Positions 38,367 through 52,859 of a stretch of DNA of 64,000 nt are shown here, one piece after another. Under the pieces are notes generated by a model. The model saw only the letters and a program-made list of their open reading frames with translations, ran no database searches and was not told where the DNA came from. Both the position numbers and the translations under genes were made by a program. Each line of letters begins with the position of its first letter. Position 1 is the first letter of the stretch. The DNA is taken from contig OZ023273.1 in assembly GCA_964007475.1 (NCBI GenBank), forward strand, positions 20,571,557 to 20,635,556, in the 5' to 3' direction. This DNA is from Hybos culiciformis (Eukaryota > Arthropoda > Insecta > Diptera > Hybotidae).

Positions 38367-40589
38367 AATAACTAGGCTTAAAATTTCAAAATTTCATAAC
38401 TCCTAGAACTGGATAAGGAATAAATTAATTTACGGAGACGATGTTGAGGATTTCGTGTTCATGGATAATAATACGGACCAAATTATTTATTTTTATTTCT
38501 ATATTTAACAATGAACCTACATTACAGAAACAAGTAATTTTATTATATAGGTATATATCGTTAGATACCAAGAAGTTCAGTAAACTTATGTTGTTTTCTT
38601 TTTCTGTGTACAAGGTGAACGGGACAGAGGGACCAATATGAACATAAAAATGCTTTCAAAACTTGGTTTAGTTATTCAAATATAACTTTGTGAAAACTTA
38701 TTTAAATAACAAATTACAAAAATATTTAAACATGTTTAAGAACATTATCAAAATTAAATAAATAAATATACCTAATATATTCCGAACACTTCGCTTTCTA
38801 TAAATAAAAGAAAAAAATATAAAACAATATTAATATTTTCTTGTTTACAATTTTCATATTATTTGTTATTCAAATTAAGATTTATTGGGAACTAAATTAG
38901 TTATAGAAGAAATTAAAATAAAATTACGTAATTTATTGCTTTAATAATTAATTATTGAATGGAACTTTGTTTATGGCAATTTTCAAATTCATTTATTTAT
39001 TAATTTAATGTTTTAAATTTACACAGAAAATATTTGCAAGGACAAAAATTTTCATGTCGATATCACTTTGGGGACATGACATGAAACATCTTATTAAATT
39101 CTTTTTGTAATAAATAAATTTTTTTTTTTTTTTACTTTTTTTTTTGTAGAACAGAGATCTAAAATGTTTGTGTCAGTGACGAAATTGGGTCTCCAAAAAA
39201 TATTACAATCTTTATTTATAATTTAATGTATAGTTTTTCTTTGATAAAGTTAGATTTATACTTATGTCGTCACTAATTCCGCATGGAGGTATATGCCAAT
39301 TTGTTCTTTTGAGATGTTAAAGTTTAAAGATTTTTCAGAATTTGTGTTTGATGTTTTTCAACAATTTAAAGGTTTTCCAAGATTTTTGTTGTTTAGGAAG
39401 AAGCATAAGAAGAAGCAAAATATATGTAATTTCTGTACCACAATACTCACGATGCATTTTAAAACTTGGGATTATGTCAGATGAAAAATTGAGCTTAATG
39501 AACTACTGACTCTATATGCAATGCGTACGTAGATTGGCTTTTCTCATAGTTCTGTAAAAATATGATGTTTATCTCAATTATATGTTTTCTATTTAGAACA
39601 AATGATTATTTTTGTTATTAAATCCGTACAATTTCCAACAAAAATACAATTTTTTATATGGATTGAAATTAGTTGTAGAGTTAAATAAAGAAGTCATAGT
39701 GAATATGCAATATAACATTTATTTAGTTGATTTATACTCTCTAAATTATGCAGAAATATTAAAAAGAAATATAATTAAAAATTGGGTAAAGTTTCAACGA
39801 TATAGTTTAAATTTGGTTTAATAAGGTTTTGAATTAAAATTATAAATTATATATTTTTGGTTCCTAATAATCACGTCAATATTATTTTTATATTAAAAAA
39901 ATATTAACGTATATGGATAAATGGTGGAAATTTATTGTAAAATTTTATTACCAATTTTAACATTATGATCAAAAATCACTCCTGCACTGAGTTTTCATTT
40001 AGAAAATGTTTGCAAAAATACAAAATACCTCTGAATAAAAGATTACAAGAAATTTTTTGTAATAACAATTTAATACTATATTTATGTGACATATTTTGCA
40101 ATCGAAATGTCGTCTTAGTGTAATAAAACGAAGTAAAAAAGGAAAAATAATGGAAAAACGGAATATATACATATAATAATATGGCGTTTTTCTTAATAAG
40201 AACATTTTTACCTATGTATATTATAAAAATGGAATAAGAAGTAAATACGATATGTATTTATAAAAAAAAAAAAAAAACTGTGTATAGTATTTTATGGATT
40301 TTTATGAAAACGTGTCACTCCTCTCGGAATTAAATATTAACCGCAATGAAACGAGAAAAAATCACATTTTTTTTTTTAGTTTTTTCCATCGCACAAAACT
40401 CCATTATTAATAAATGTGACATTTGACATATGCATTTTAAATAAATGGAATTTTTCTGCGAAATTAGTTTCGGAATAATTCAAAAAAACAAGTTTAGAAT
40501 CGAACGAATAGGTTCGATATAAAACCCTTACCATCCAATCCCAACATAAACAAATTATTCAAAAAAAAAACTCCAAATTGGATAAATTG

Positions 40590-40790
40590 AAATTATAAGC
40601 CCTTAATGAGAGCGTAATTTGGAAACAAAACGGTCAAATATTCAATCAAAATCGAGAAAATAATACATGGTTGTTTTTCATCGCATAACATCTCGAATTT
40701 ATGTGCATCAGACCAGGGCTGGAGTGCAACAAATTGGTTCGACATTTTCATCATTCTAATAAGTTTGTGTGAAAAACCCAAAGGAGAAAA
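40590..40790 (-). other. Complex island with a 53-codon minus-strand frame
   Basis: The island includes AATGAGAGCGTAATTTGG, AAACAAAACGGTC, ATCGCATAACATCTCG, GTGCATCAGACCAGGGCTGG and AACAAATTGGTTCGACATT. On the minus strand a frame from an ATG pair ending at 40,751 to TAA at 40,593 reads MMKMSNQFVALQPWSDAHKF at its start and has a less biased residue mix than chance frames nearby. I recognise no domain. It could be a small peptide gene or simply a conserved non-coding element that lacks stops on one strand. Confidence 0.25.
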
Positions 40791-43700
40791 ATTATTTCCA
40801 AAAAATTATATCATATACAATAATGGAGATAAAAACATCAAATACAATTGACAAGTCTACAAGAAAACTGAATTCATTTTTTTTTCACTTATTTATTTAT
40901 TCGACTTATTCCATGTATATAGGAAATATTAATAAATATATGTATATAGGAAATATTTCTTACTTGTTACTGAGGCATTTATAAATAAATACTATAAATT
41001 CTTAAAAAGTACATTATTGGTTATTTCAACAAAATAAAAGTAAAAAAATCTAAAGAAGATATGATATTTATATGGAAATTTCATTTTTAAAGAGATTAGT
41101 GAAAATATCGTTTTTATGAATATACGAATTAGAATTAAGGTGTGATAAGAAAACTTGATCTGGTTTTCTCAATCCTATAATTTATTAATTTTTTTTTGTT
41201 GTTTGTTGTTTATTTGTATTTTAATAGGTGGAAATTTAAGATTCAAACAATAATAATATTTGTATATACATACTTTTATTTCTTTTACAATTCGTTTAAT
41301 TCGTTTTATTTATAGAAAAATAATAACGCCTTTTAAAATTTAATTTATGCGAAATATAGATATTTTTTATTATTTCAATAGTAAGAACTTTTGTTTTGGT
41401 TCCCACAGTATATGGTTTATCGAACGACAATTCTTTTTTATATAATATACATAAAACAATTGACTTGGTTTAATATTCAAAAACTTCTTAAACCTTTCAA
41501 TAGTTTTCAATTTTTGGAATGCATATATAGTTGGGAAAGTTGTTAGTCATTTTATGCAATGTTTTGTGTGGGCATAAAATGGTATTTAAAAAATTTAAAG
41601 AAACTTGAATTTCATATTAAAATAATGAACATTTTTATACGAAATATTTGTGGCTCCAATATAGAAAATTCATTTTCTAATTAAAAATAAAACAAATTTC
41701 ATCAAACGCAAGTCCCACTGGTATACATATTATCCTGACTATATACACAAATATTATTCATTTTGATTTTTTGTTCTTTATTTTCCAAAATTAAAAAGGT
41801 TGAAATTAGGAATGCCCACACGAGGGTCATGTATACAAATAAAAAAAATAAATATATTTTTATGTATAAAATTTATATGAAAAGATAAAACACAAAGAAT
41901 ATACTAAATAAAATATTTTTAAAGCTACAAAAAATTATGTTTTAGCGAAAAATAGATATTAACGATATCTAAATTTTTCATCTAATTAGCTTTATCCTTT
42001 TAATATTCTCGAAAAACTTTTCAAGGACATAAGAATCTAAAAACTTAGAAATTTCGCTTTTTATTTTTATATGTTTATTTATTTTTCTTTTTTAAACATA
42101 AAAACATAAGCCTAATCCATAAAATTTATTATCTAAAATATTTTGAAAAAGAAATGTATTCTCAAGACATAACAAAATTAATAATTTTATATCTTTTTAT
42201 GCGTCATATAAATTGTCACTTTCTCTTTTCAAAGGGATTTTCTTTGTTTTTATCCTTTTTATATATATATTGTAATACGTAGAAAAGGAGTAAAGGTCCT
42301 TTTTGTTAAAAAAAAAAAATGTTCAAAGAAAATTATTCAATGATCAAAACAGTTTTTTTATTTTCGAATAACTACGCCTTAAATATATTACTTTTAATAT
42401 CTGGATATCTATTCAACCCTTTTTTTTTAAACACCTTGAAATCAAAAATTTTAAGTAGAGAACTGCCAAAAGCTTGATAATATCGATACTTTTGAATGTA
42501 TATAGTTCTGGAATATAATGGCATTGCTCTCACTTCCATTTATTTCTTTTTAAGAGCAAAAACTGTAGCTTCCCAAGTCGTTAATCATCACTATTCCATG
42601 TTCAAAATTTCTACTTTTAGAAATTTCAAGTAAAGGAACTTATGGATTATTCTGTAAATTATTGTTTAGCGTTACAAAGAGTAATTTTGTTTAAACTTTA
42701 TGGCACATTATGACCTAGACTAGCTAAATTAATCTAAATTTTTAATATTAATATTTATAATAATACATAATTGCTTATAAAGAAGCTTTTACAACCATTG
42801 ACTTATCTCTCCCTACTCTATTCCTTTAGCTAAAATTATGTATCGGGATTAATGCTGGTTTTTTTTTTATAAGTTATTAAATTATTTTTCTAATTCATAA
42901 AATGTTTTGTACTTAAAAAAATTTTTTTTTGTAGCAATAAGGATTCATGTTTTAGCAAAATGAAAAGATTTCCTTGGAATTAAGGTTATTTTAAATTGTA
43001 CAATTTTTATGTTAAGTCATAAAAAAATGAAATCTTCAGTTTACTTTATCCTATTACCAATTATAAACACCTGAAACCTAAAGGGTTGTTAAGGTTAAAA
43101 TATACTTAATTTTTAAAAATTCTTTTTTTTTATTCTTTTAGAAAATATAAATGTTAAACATTGGTTGTAAAAAAAAAAAAGGATTCGTCCTTAATTATAT
43201 TGGACTTTCACTTCAATCACCAACTGAGATTTTTTTTTGTATAAAAAACATAAATAAATTTCTAATTGTAAATTTCACTTTTACTTCAATGTAAATAGTT
43301 CAATAATTTAAGATTGAAAATTGTTTTCTTATCATACTTAAATAAAGTGAGCCATAAAGGAAACTGTGGAAAAAAATTAAAAAGATACAAATAGAAATTC
43401 AGAATTCAGTATCTGAAGAGAAATTCAATGCTTGAGAGTCGGACGATTTAAAACAGATTTTTATCCTCCAACAGAAAGGAAAATTTTATTTAATTAAATT
43501 CAATTAAACCATAAATCATTTTTAATATTGCTAAAGAAAATCAATAATTCGATTATTTTAAAACCATACAATTGAATCAATTTTTAATTACTTTCTGCCA
43601 CTGGATTTAATATACAAAAAAACTCATGACTATATTAAAATTTACATAATAAACCGAAATAACGAAATAATAATATTCTGCTTTTATTATTCTTTTATAT

Positions 43701-45224
43701 AATTTTTGTTTGCGATTTTCAATGTCAAAATTTGATTATAGTTTCCAATGGATAGAAATAAAAATATTGTATTACAAATCCAAGTGAAATTATAGAACTA
43801 CTGCTCATCGACGCTAAACCTTTTTATTTAAATCTACTACAGATTGTATTTCAAATTTTTTTAATGTGATTTTATCAAAATTTAGGAAAATACTTTGCTA
43901 AGAATTTTTTTAAAGTATTTCTTGGAACAAATGCATAAAATTCTCGTGGGCTGGAATTTATTGCCTCTTTTTTTAATTCATTATTTGGTTAAATCTTAAT
44001 ATTGCAAGTTATAAATCAAAAATAGTGAAATTTATTTAATTAAAGCAATTTTGTTTTAATCCTACTAAAAAATGTTTTACTCAGGGTTCATTTGTATTTC
44101 TTATTCCAAATTGAATTATCTTTATATTTATTTAATTTTAAACGCTTAATCAAATCTTTGAAAATGTAAAACTTTCATTTTGGCCTCTAACTTCTTCAGT
44201 TTCTTCGTCCTTCTCAAAAAATTATAATTCACAGGGAAACGTAGTTATTAGTTTATTAATAAATAATCTGAGAGACTATAGGTTAGTAATAATTAATTTT
44301 ATGATTACGAAATAGGTAAACAAAACAATTTTTTTTTTATCTCTCTAAGGTGTAACTGAGCCATTCCTGATATTACATATTTAACTCGCATAGTTATAAC
44401 ATTTAATAATCATTAATTCTACGTTTATGTACTTTATGTACTTTATTACTTAATTATGTTATAAGTAATTCTCTGTATTATTTATGATTAACTATAAAGT
44501 TAGAGATTCGCTCTGTTGCTTTATAACTTTATCTAGATCTTATTTTATTAAAAAAAAAAAATAGGAAATTTATGTCAAATAAACTAATCTAGAGTTTTCG
44601 TGAGATTTTATTCATTTTTGATTACCGTGAATATTATTAAACTTTTGCATATATTAAATTAAATCTTCATAAAATCTGTAAAATATATCTTTAAAAAACA
44701 TAAAAAAGCAATTTTATAATACACATTTTTTAATTTTTATGTTTTTATAATTATTGTTTTTTTTTTTTTTTTCAAAATAAATTATATTTATATTAACAAT
44801 AATGATTACTCAAGCTAATAAAATAAAAAATATTATTTTCAATATGCATATTTGGCAGGCTAATAAAATTTTGAATATTTTAAATGCTGTACTATGACTT
44901 TATTTAATGGAGGTGTTATATGAAGATCTTAAATGTTGAATGTTATTATAGTATAAAATAATATTTTAAGGCTATACTGGAATTTGATATTCTAAGGTTA
45001 CATGGGAACCAAACGTGACATTTTGCGACTTTTGTAATTAAAAACAGGTGCAATTATGAATTTTAATACAACTCTTTTATTTTTAGTACATTTATAACAA
45101 AAATTATAATATTTTTAATGGCGGTAATTTTTTTTTTATGTGATTAAAATAAGAGTATTAAGTATTTTATGAAATTAGGTGCATTATATAATTATGCATA
45201 ATAAAAGTTTGAGTTATTAAAATC

Positions 45225-45325
45225 AATTAAAGTGAACATGAATTCCAGAGCGCAATAGAGCATATCATTCCTTTATCATTATTGCATATATTGTCATTCG
45301 AGTGTCTCCAATTTTGTATAGGAAA
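45225..45325. promoter_or_regulatory. Short complex island
   Basis: AACATGAATTCCAGAGCGCA (with AGAGCGC at 45,247-45,253) is followed by ATAGAGCATATCATTCC and GTCATTCGAGTGTCTCC. No frame. It is an isolated island in AT-rich DNA. Confidence 0.2.
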
Positions 45326-47960
45326 TTTTAGTTTGCAGTGAATTATAAAATGTATAATTTCTCGTTTTTAAATAAAGTTCATCAATAACCCAAAAAATTG
45401 CATTTTAATAATAATAAATATAATTGTATATTTTTGGAAACAAATATATCTGAAATTTTGAAATAAATTGCTTGTAGAATTGTTTTAAAATCTAATTATA
45501 CTTACTTATAATTTACTAATCAAAATGTTATTTGATAAATTTTAACACCCTCTCTGATCTTAAAAAGTTTAAATAATGTGGGTGTAATCAAGAAGTATTA
45601 TCATCATTAAACCAATTTTTCAAACAACATTTTTTATATTACTACAGCACATATCAATTTTAATTAAATTCATACATATATTTCTGTTTCTTTTTTTTTT
45701 TTTACGTTTTTTTTAATTTAAGGTTTTTTTTTTTGAGGTTCGTAATGAAATATTTAATATGGAAAGTGCGTAAATAAATTTGAAAATTCACATTTTGTTT
45801 ATTAGATGTGTATATATATTTATATTCTTATGTATATATAATTTGAAAAATATTAGATTCTTTAGCATAAATATTTAAAATAACAAAAATGGAATCAAAT
45901 AATGCAGAATAATCTCGTTTATAATGAAAGAAACACAATCGTAGGCTTTTATATTCTGCACAAGTTCATTTACTAAATGAACCTTCTTATTTTTAAATAT
46001 AGTATAATTATTATTATATGAACCTACACTACATTAGGAAAAGTAAAAGATGACAACCCCGTACGGCTATTTCATATTATTTAAAAAATATTAAAATTAC
46101 ATTTTATTCAATTATTTATTTTGCATTGTGCATTTATAGCTTCAGCTGATAGTCATCATTAGAATATCAATTACGAATATATGTTTTACGAATATATGTT
46201 TTATGTAATTACCAATTTTTCCACTTTTTGCAAAACTTTGTCGAAAAACCAAAAACAAAAATAAACGTATGTACATATAGTTATTTATAAATTTATGTAC
46301 ATTTGTGGTAAACTTTCAAATATGCTACAACATCATAGCTATTTATTAAACATTTATATATTTATATATTAAAATAGAAATAAGATCTTATTGTAAAAAA
46401 AAAATTGATGTAACAAATTTTATAAATATTTAACAAAAATAATATATACATACAAAAGTTCTCTATAGAGTAAAAAAAAATGAATTCTTATGATACTTAG
46501 AAACATTTGCGTCAGTTTAATTTTGAAAGGTTAAATAATTTTTTTTTTATCAAGTTTCCGTTGACTTTTCACCTCTGAAGAACAGTCTTAAAAATTTAGA
46601 TTTCAATGAAGAAATTCCAATTTCCTTTTCTTATAAAAGCAGATCAGAAATATTTATTAAAGTTCACTAACATCACTATCTTTATACTTATAGAAATAAA
46701 TTATGTAATTTATTGCGGTCTGAGATAAATCTATTTTCAATAACTAAATTTATTATTATTTAATTAAATTGTCTGGGTTCAATAACGTTTCACGATTCTG
46801 ATTTATTTATTCTTAATCATTTTAACAAGTTGTAATGGAATTATTTTTTTTTTTTTTGATTCGGAAGGTCAATATTTTTTTGAATTTAAAATGATTTTGA
46901 TTCATATAGTTTAAAATGTACTCCATATTAAGAGTATGTATTTTGATAATTTCAATACAGGACTACAATTTTTTAGTTTTTGAGCCATCATGCTATGGTA
47001 TTTTATTTCGTATTAATTTAACTGTTTGTATTATGTGTATATTTCTTTGTTTTAAAGTATAATAACAAGAAGGATCTGAAGTTTTTGAAACCCGTTTAGT
47101 TTTTTTTTTTCTTTGAATATACTATATACACCTTATTTTAATATTCAAAATACAACTTTGTTAAAGCATAATATAAATATTCAATACAATATTATTATAC
47201 CAAATTTAATTTAAACAGAATTTCTTTAGGGATAATATAAAAAAAAAACAAATTTTTTTTTTACAAAATATAAATATAATATTTTCTTTCCGAAATAAGA
47301 ATAATTTACATTTTTTACAGGTTTTTCTTTAAAATAAAAAAAAAAATAGAAAAATATTAAATGGACTTATGTTTTTATTTTTCCTAGTTTCAAGTTTTCC
47401 AATTTGTTTTTTTTTGTTTTTTTTTTTTTTTTTCAAATTAAGTTTCGCAAAATCCTAAGGGATTCAAGAGTTAATAAAATATTAGGGTCTACCTACTCAA
47501 TTTAGTTTTTTAGTTTATTTTTAGGCATCGTGAAAAAAAAAATAAGATGAGATTTATTTTATATACTTATCTAGAAAATTATATAATGTGTACCTATAGT
47601 TACATACATAATAGATATAAGCTTACGTTTTCTTATGTTTATATTCAATTATTGTGCCTAACTAAGTTTTAAATCTTTCGTTGAAGACAAAAGTTAATTC
47701 CAAAAATGAATACAAAAATCAGATTAAAGAGTTCTATATAATAAGATATAATAAGACATTATTATAAGTATTAACTTACAAGTAAGATAAGTAGGTATAT
47801 AAGAAATATGCATACCATATCAAAAAATCTAATAATTTATTTATATAATTTTAAAAACTCATACTGATTAAATGCATGTTGTAAGTCATGCAACAAAACA
47901 GAAAACAATAAAAAAAAATTAAATATACATTAATAATTGCATTTTATTTATCTTCTAGAC

Positions 47961-48358
47961 CAGCGTTTCTCAACCTTAGGGTCGCGACCCGAATTTGGGT
48001 CGCGTAAGATTTTCAATGGGTCGTTTTAATGAAAAAATTCTATTACAAATGCTACATATATTTTTTCAAAAATAATAAAATATTTTGATTACGTAAGAAG
48101 AATTAACCTTTACCTTATTTTTCAAAAGATTGCTGTTTTAACATTGATAATTGAGTAAATTTTTTGAGCCAGACTTAATAAATTATCAAATGATTGTCAA
48201 CAACAATAACAAGTCATTAAAATGAAAATAAATAAAACATTTTAAAGGTGTCTTTCATTTCTTCTACTTGTCAATGCATACCATTTTCAGATTGAGGGTC
48301 GCGTTATTTTGTACTCATATTTTATAGGTCGCAATAGCAAAAAGGTTGAGAAACGCTG
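47961..48358. mobile_element. hAT-type MITE, 398 bp, with 8-bp target duplication
   Basis: The element starts CAGCGTTTCTCAACCTTAGG and ends AAAGGTTGAGAAACGCTG. The terminal inverted repeats are identical over 17 bp (CAGCGTTTCTCAACCTT). The 8-bp duplication TTCTAGAC flanks it exactly at 47,953-47,960 and 48,359-48,366. Subterminal GGGTCGCGACCC, GGGTCGCG (48,297-48,304) and AGGTCGCAATAG fit the well-known hAT families whose ends read CAG..GTTTCTCAACC. There is no transposase frame, so it would be moved in trans. The intact target duplication suggests a fairly recent insertion. Confidence 0.96.
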
Positions 48359-48366
48359 TTCTAGAC

Positions 48367-51300
48367 AATAATACTTATCTTTTTACACATATATATAATA
48401 ATCATTAATTAATATTTTAATGCTAGACACATTTGAGACTTAAACCAGACATTTTTCGAATTGTAATTCATTTTAACATTCTATAATAATAAAAAAAAAA
48501 AATATTATATATTTTTCATACGTGGTTGAATTACAATAAAATTAGATTAATTCAAAAATATATCTGAATTTTATAATCTCTTTAAAAGAATGTGTGAAAA
48601 AAATTTAAACACATAAATAAATAAAGCATAATCTTTTATTCATGGCATATACATAAATCAATAAAGAAAAATATTGTTTTTTTATTTTTCCTTTTGATTT
48701 TTTTCCACTTTGAAAGCCAATAGTATACAAATGTATTACTTTGTAAATCCTATTGAGTGCAATTTGAAACCAAAGTTTCAATTTTAACGCCATCACTATT
48801 TAAAGAGTTTAAAGAACAAAAATATTGTAATTAATTTTTTTTTATTTTTTATTTTATTATTTTTTAACAAATCAATATTTTATTATAAGAATTATTTTTT
48901 TTTTTAGTTGTAGATAAAGTTTTGAGGTCAATCTTTAAAACAAAAAAAAATAAACATAATAATGAGAAGACTATAGTATATAAGAAAAAAAATTCAGATA
49001 TGATGGCGACAATAATCTTAAACAAATATTTTTGAATATTTTATTAATAATTTAAAAAAAAAATAAATAAAATTTATACTTATACACAATTTATTATTTT
49101 AAATATCATAAAAAAGCATTTAAAAAAAATTTTAAATTTTCTAGAATTTTAAATATTATTTTAATCTGTGGATGTTTGAAAAATTAGCTTAAACATTTTT
49201 TTGTATAAGCTGTCAAGTCAATTTTTGGTCTGCATGGTTTTGATCTGTGATTAACTTTCAATAAATTGGAATTTTTTGGACACGATAATTGAATAATTTT
49301 GGGTTAAAATATTAATTTTTAGATAGGCTAGCATAGTCTTCAAAGATTACTAATCGTTTTAATTAGTGGAGCAAATATTTGGACGAACATTTTTTCATCA
49401 TGTTTGTTATAATATTTTTTAAACATTGTGGGCTGTATATTTTGATTTTCGTTAAATTTTGTAAGCAGCCATTATGTTCTGCCCATGTTACTAACAAATT
49501 AATATATAAAAGTATTTTTATTCATCCCTTTTTGAGAACTCAAAATAGGAAATTATAAATGAATGAAAAACAAAAAGTAAGTTGCTATCAACCATTTTCT
49601 GATTTCCTTGAAATCATATCCAGTTTTTTGTTTTTTTTTTTTTTGTTTTTAATTTTATTTTAGATTAATGCGAAATGTGACATTAATATATTGATTTTTT
49701 TTTTCGTAATAGCATTATTGTTTGGATATGGTTTCATGTGAAACTGTAATTTTGTAAATATAAGTTATAAGTCAAATAAATTACATTTTATATAAAACAA
49801 AAAAAAAAATATTAATATCTAAAATAAATAAATAATAAATTAAACATTTTCAGATAATTCAAAGTGGTTTTACTTTTTTCTTATTTTTGAATATGTTTAT
49901 GAAGAATGATATGGGTGTTTTGGAAATTTTCTTTTTTAAATGTCAGGTTTTAAATTAAAAAAAAAAACTCGTATATGAGTCAAGCATATTGCGTTATCGA
50001 AAACTGAATAGTCTTAAATTAAATGTTATCTCAAAATTATCTCAAATTATACATCTTTTAAACATTTAAGAAAAAATTAAAAAATATTTTTTATAAATTT
50101 AATCAAAATGAATATTATTTAATTTTTATTCTATATATTATGTATAGATAATTTTTCAGATATAATAATAATGCAATGTATATTATGTAGAATTAAATTC
50201 TGAAAAAAAATATTGTCAAGTTGAGTATGTTTTACTCTTAAAATTTGCATGCCAAAAGTTTTTGGACGAAAATCAAATTTAATTTAATTAACTGATGATA
50301 AAATACCTAAAGATTTAAAAAAAAAGTTTCCATTAATATTTCTTATTAAATTCTTTCTAAATGAGTTTTTTCACACAAATTTCCTCTTTACTATATAAAG
50401 TTAAAATATTTTAAAATAGTAATTATATTCTATTACACATAGTATTTATTGAACAAGAAAATTTCCTAATCGCTTTAAATAATATAAAATTTAATATTAT
50501 GGTTTAAATTGAATTTAATTGAATTTAAACATAAATATTCAAAAGATGTCTGAGTACATGTAGAAAACTGTAAAGAAATTCTTTGTAAAATCCTACAAAA
50601 TTTAAGCTACTGTCTATGTACATATTAATCTGCCTGTTTCGGTAATATGTCACCAGAAAATAAAACATGTTTTACACTATTATAGTTTTTAGCTTTAAAT
50701 TTTATATCATTCTCGTTAGTTTCCTTAACTTTATACAATAAGAACTTTTAGCCAATCTTCACTTTAATCAATTGAACAAGCAAAAGGCTTGTTCTTCAAT
50801 ACATGAAGAGAAAAAAATGGTTTATCCATTATTTTACATATTAACTTTTTTTTTGCCGTATAGAAGTTTTGACTTTTATTGACATTTATTATTTTAGTTA
50901 GTTTCACATATCCTTATCTATTATAGTAATTTCAGGATATTTTTTAATTATTATTATTTTGTTCATATCTACAATTATGTAGGTATATTCTATTATATTT
51001 CCTAATAAATATATTCTATTCATTTATTTTAATTTTGTTATAAATTTAAGATTAACAGTTTCTTAAAACCAAATGAATATTCGATAAGTTAGTAATTTCT
51101 AATTAAAAGTTTTGACAAAAAACCAATATTTTTATAACGAAAATTATATGAGATTAATATTTTCATTCAAGGTAAAAAAAATAAGTTGATTGTATCATTA
51201 TTCTAATTAGAAAACTTTTATTTGTATCTCGAAAAAAGAAATACAATTTAGTGAATCCAAGTTTTCTTAAAATATAGATACCTTACACTAATTATTAAAG

Positions 51301-52859
51301 TTTAATTAAAAAGATATTGAATAGTATTATCAAGGGAATATATTGGTTAGTTTTTTCTGTTAACGCAACAACCAAAAAAAATACGATCTGCGGTCACTTA
51401 ACCTTTATATATTTTTTGTAAGATTTTCTTGTTATAATTATAATATTTATTTAAATTTATTTATTCTGACTTTAACCATTCATAAAAACGAATAAGGACA
51501 AAAAAATTTGTGGGATTAAATTTCAAACTAGTTTTAAAAAGAAGTTATAAAAACCGAAATATATTTTTCTACAAACTGGAAATCGCAAAATGATGTACTT
51601 TTACTTATAGAATTGAACAAAATATTTGGCATATTTAAATAATAGTTAATGCAATTTATTTTATATATCTTACATCAAAAGAATATGAACTATTGTGGAA
51701 TAAAATTTATCAAGTATTTATCAATTAGGTGGAACACAGTAGGTAATGAGAAATTTCTTTATTCCCGTGTCTCCATCAATGGAATAAAATAACTGTGTCC
51801 CATAATTCACTCTTTAGAAGAGAGAAGAACAAAGTTTCCATAATACCAGCTTACGCTTGTTATCTTTAAAGGGTTTCTAGCCTAAATTTTTATATACAAA
51901 AATAGGAGGTACACTTATATTTATGTATCATATAAAATTATTTAAATTTTTCCGACGGGTTTTTCAAAAGTACATGCAAATAAAAAATGAATTTATACAA
52001 CATAAAACTATAAATAAAAAATTTATTTCACATTAAATGTTTTGGATTTGACTTCTTTAAAAGTTATGGTCGTGTTAGTTTTCAATGACAATTTTTAATT
52101 TAAAAATTTAAATATATATTTCAGATTTTTTTTTAGTCTATGTAATTACTTTTTATTTATTTCATAAATTTTAAATGTTTTAGAGTTAAATGCAGACTGA
52201 ATTAAAAATGTTTAATTTCGTTTTAAGTACAAATCATTAGACTGTTTAGATTGTTAATAGAAATCATCTTGGTCTAGTATACCTACAATAATATTCAATG
52301 CTTAAATAAACCAAAAAGTTACATTTATGACACTCAAGATCAAATCCAAGGTTTCTGATGATTTGACCACATTTCATAAAAAAACAAGCAATTTCAAGGA
52401 TATAAAGTTTAATATTTGACATATTGACAAAAAATCGCGCATTTACTTAATGAATAAGCTTTCAAATTATAATTTCTATAATAACCAAATTAATTTAAAA
52501 CATTTTATCTGTCGCATTTAAAAAAAAAAAACTAATTTTAATGATAAATTTATTCCTCTTTTCTCGTAGCAAATAAATAATAAAACAACAAACTTGATTT
52601 CTGTCTACCTAAGCTTAAATTATTACTTTTTTTTTTTCTTTGCAAACAATATTTTTAGATTCAATCGATCGTCTGTATTAGCTTTTTTATTATTGGGGAA
52701 GTTCAAAATCTCAATAATAAATTTATTTTTATTAAAAAACATAATTTCTTCCTACATTTTGTTTAATGGCACCCAAAATATCTTTAAAGAAAAAAAAAAA
52801 ATCAATAATTTTTCGGAAAACTTTTCATCCTTTACTTGTATGTAATATAAAAAGTATCT
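48367..52859. other. AT-rich stretch, one complex island, no gene found
   Basis: Chance frames only. A single Pho-type GCCATTAT word lies in GCAGCCATTATGTTCTGCCC near 49,467. An island is listed at 51,735-51,890. Poly-T/A runs occur throughout. Confidence 0.45.
51735..51890. promoter_or_regulatory. Complex non-coding island
   Basis: Notable words are ACACAGTAGGTAATGAG, TTCCCGTGTCTCC, the palindrome-like CCATCAATGG (51,773-51,782), ACTGTGTCCCATAATTC, GAAGAGAGAAGAACAAAG and CAGCTTACGCTTG. TTCCATAATA at 51,837-51,846 echoes the shared 18-mer at 53.27 kb. No frame crosses it. It is a candidate conserved enhancer. Confidence 0.3.

Larger units (their letters stand above)
38390..47950. other. AT-rich stretch, no confident gene
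   Basis: Mostly A/T-rich sequence with frames of 60-75 codons that look like chance. Short local duplications occur at about 40,914-40,960 (TATATAGGAAATATT twice) and 46,171-46,202 (TTACGAATATATGTTT twice). Two islands, at 40,590-40,790 and 45,225-45,325, are listed separately. No mobile-element ends or RNA genes were recognised. Confidence 0.45.

Noticed and set aside
38079..38375. 98-codon plus-strand frame
   Set aside because: It lies across foldback 2; reading through a long inverted repeat explains it.
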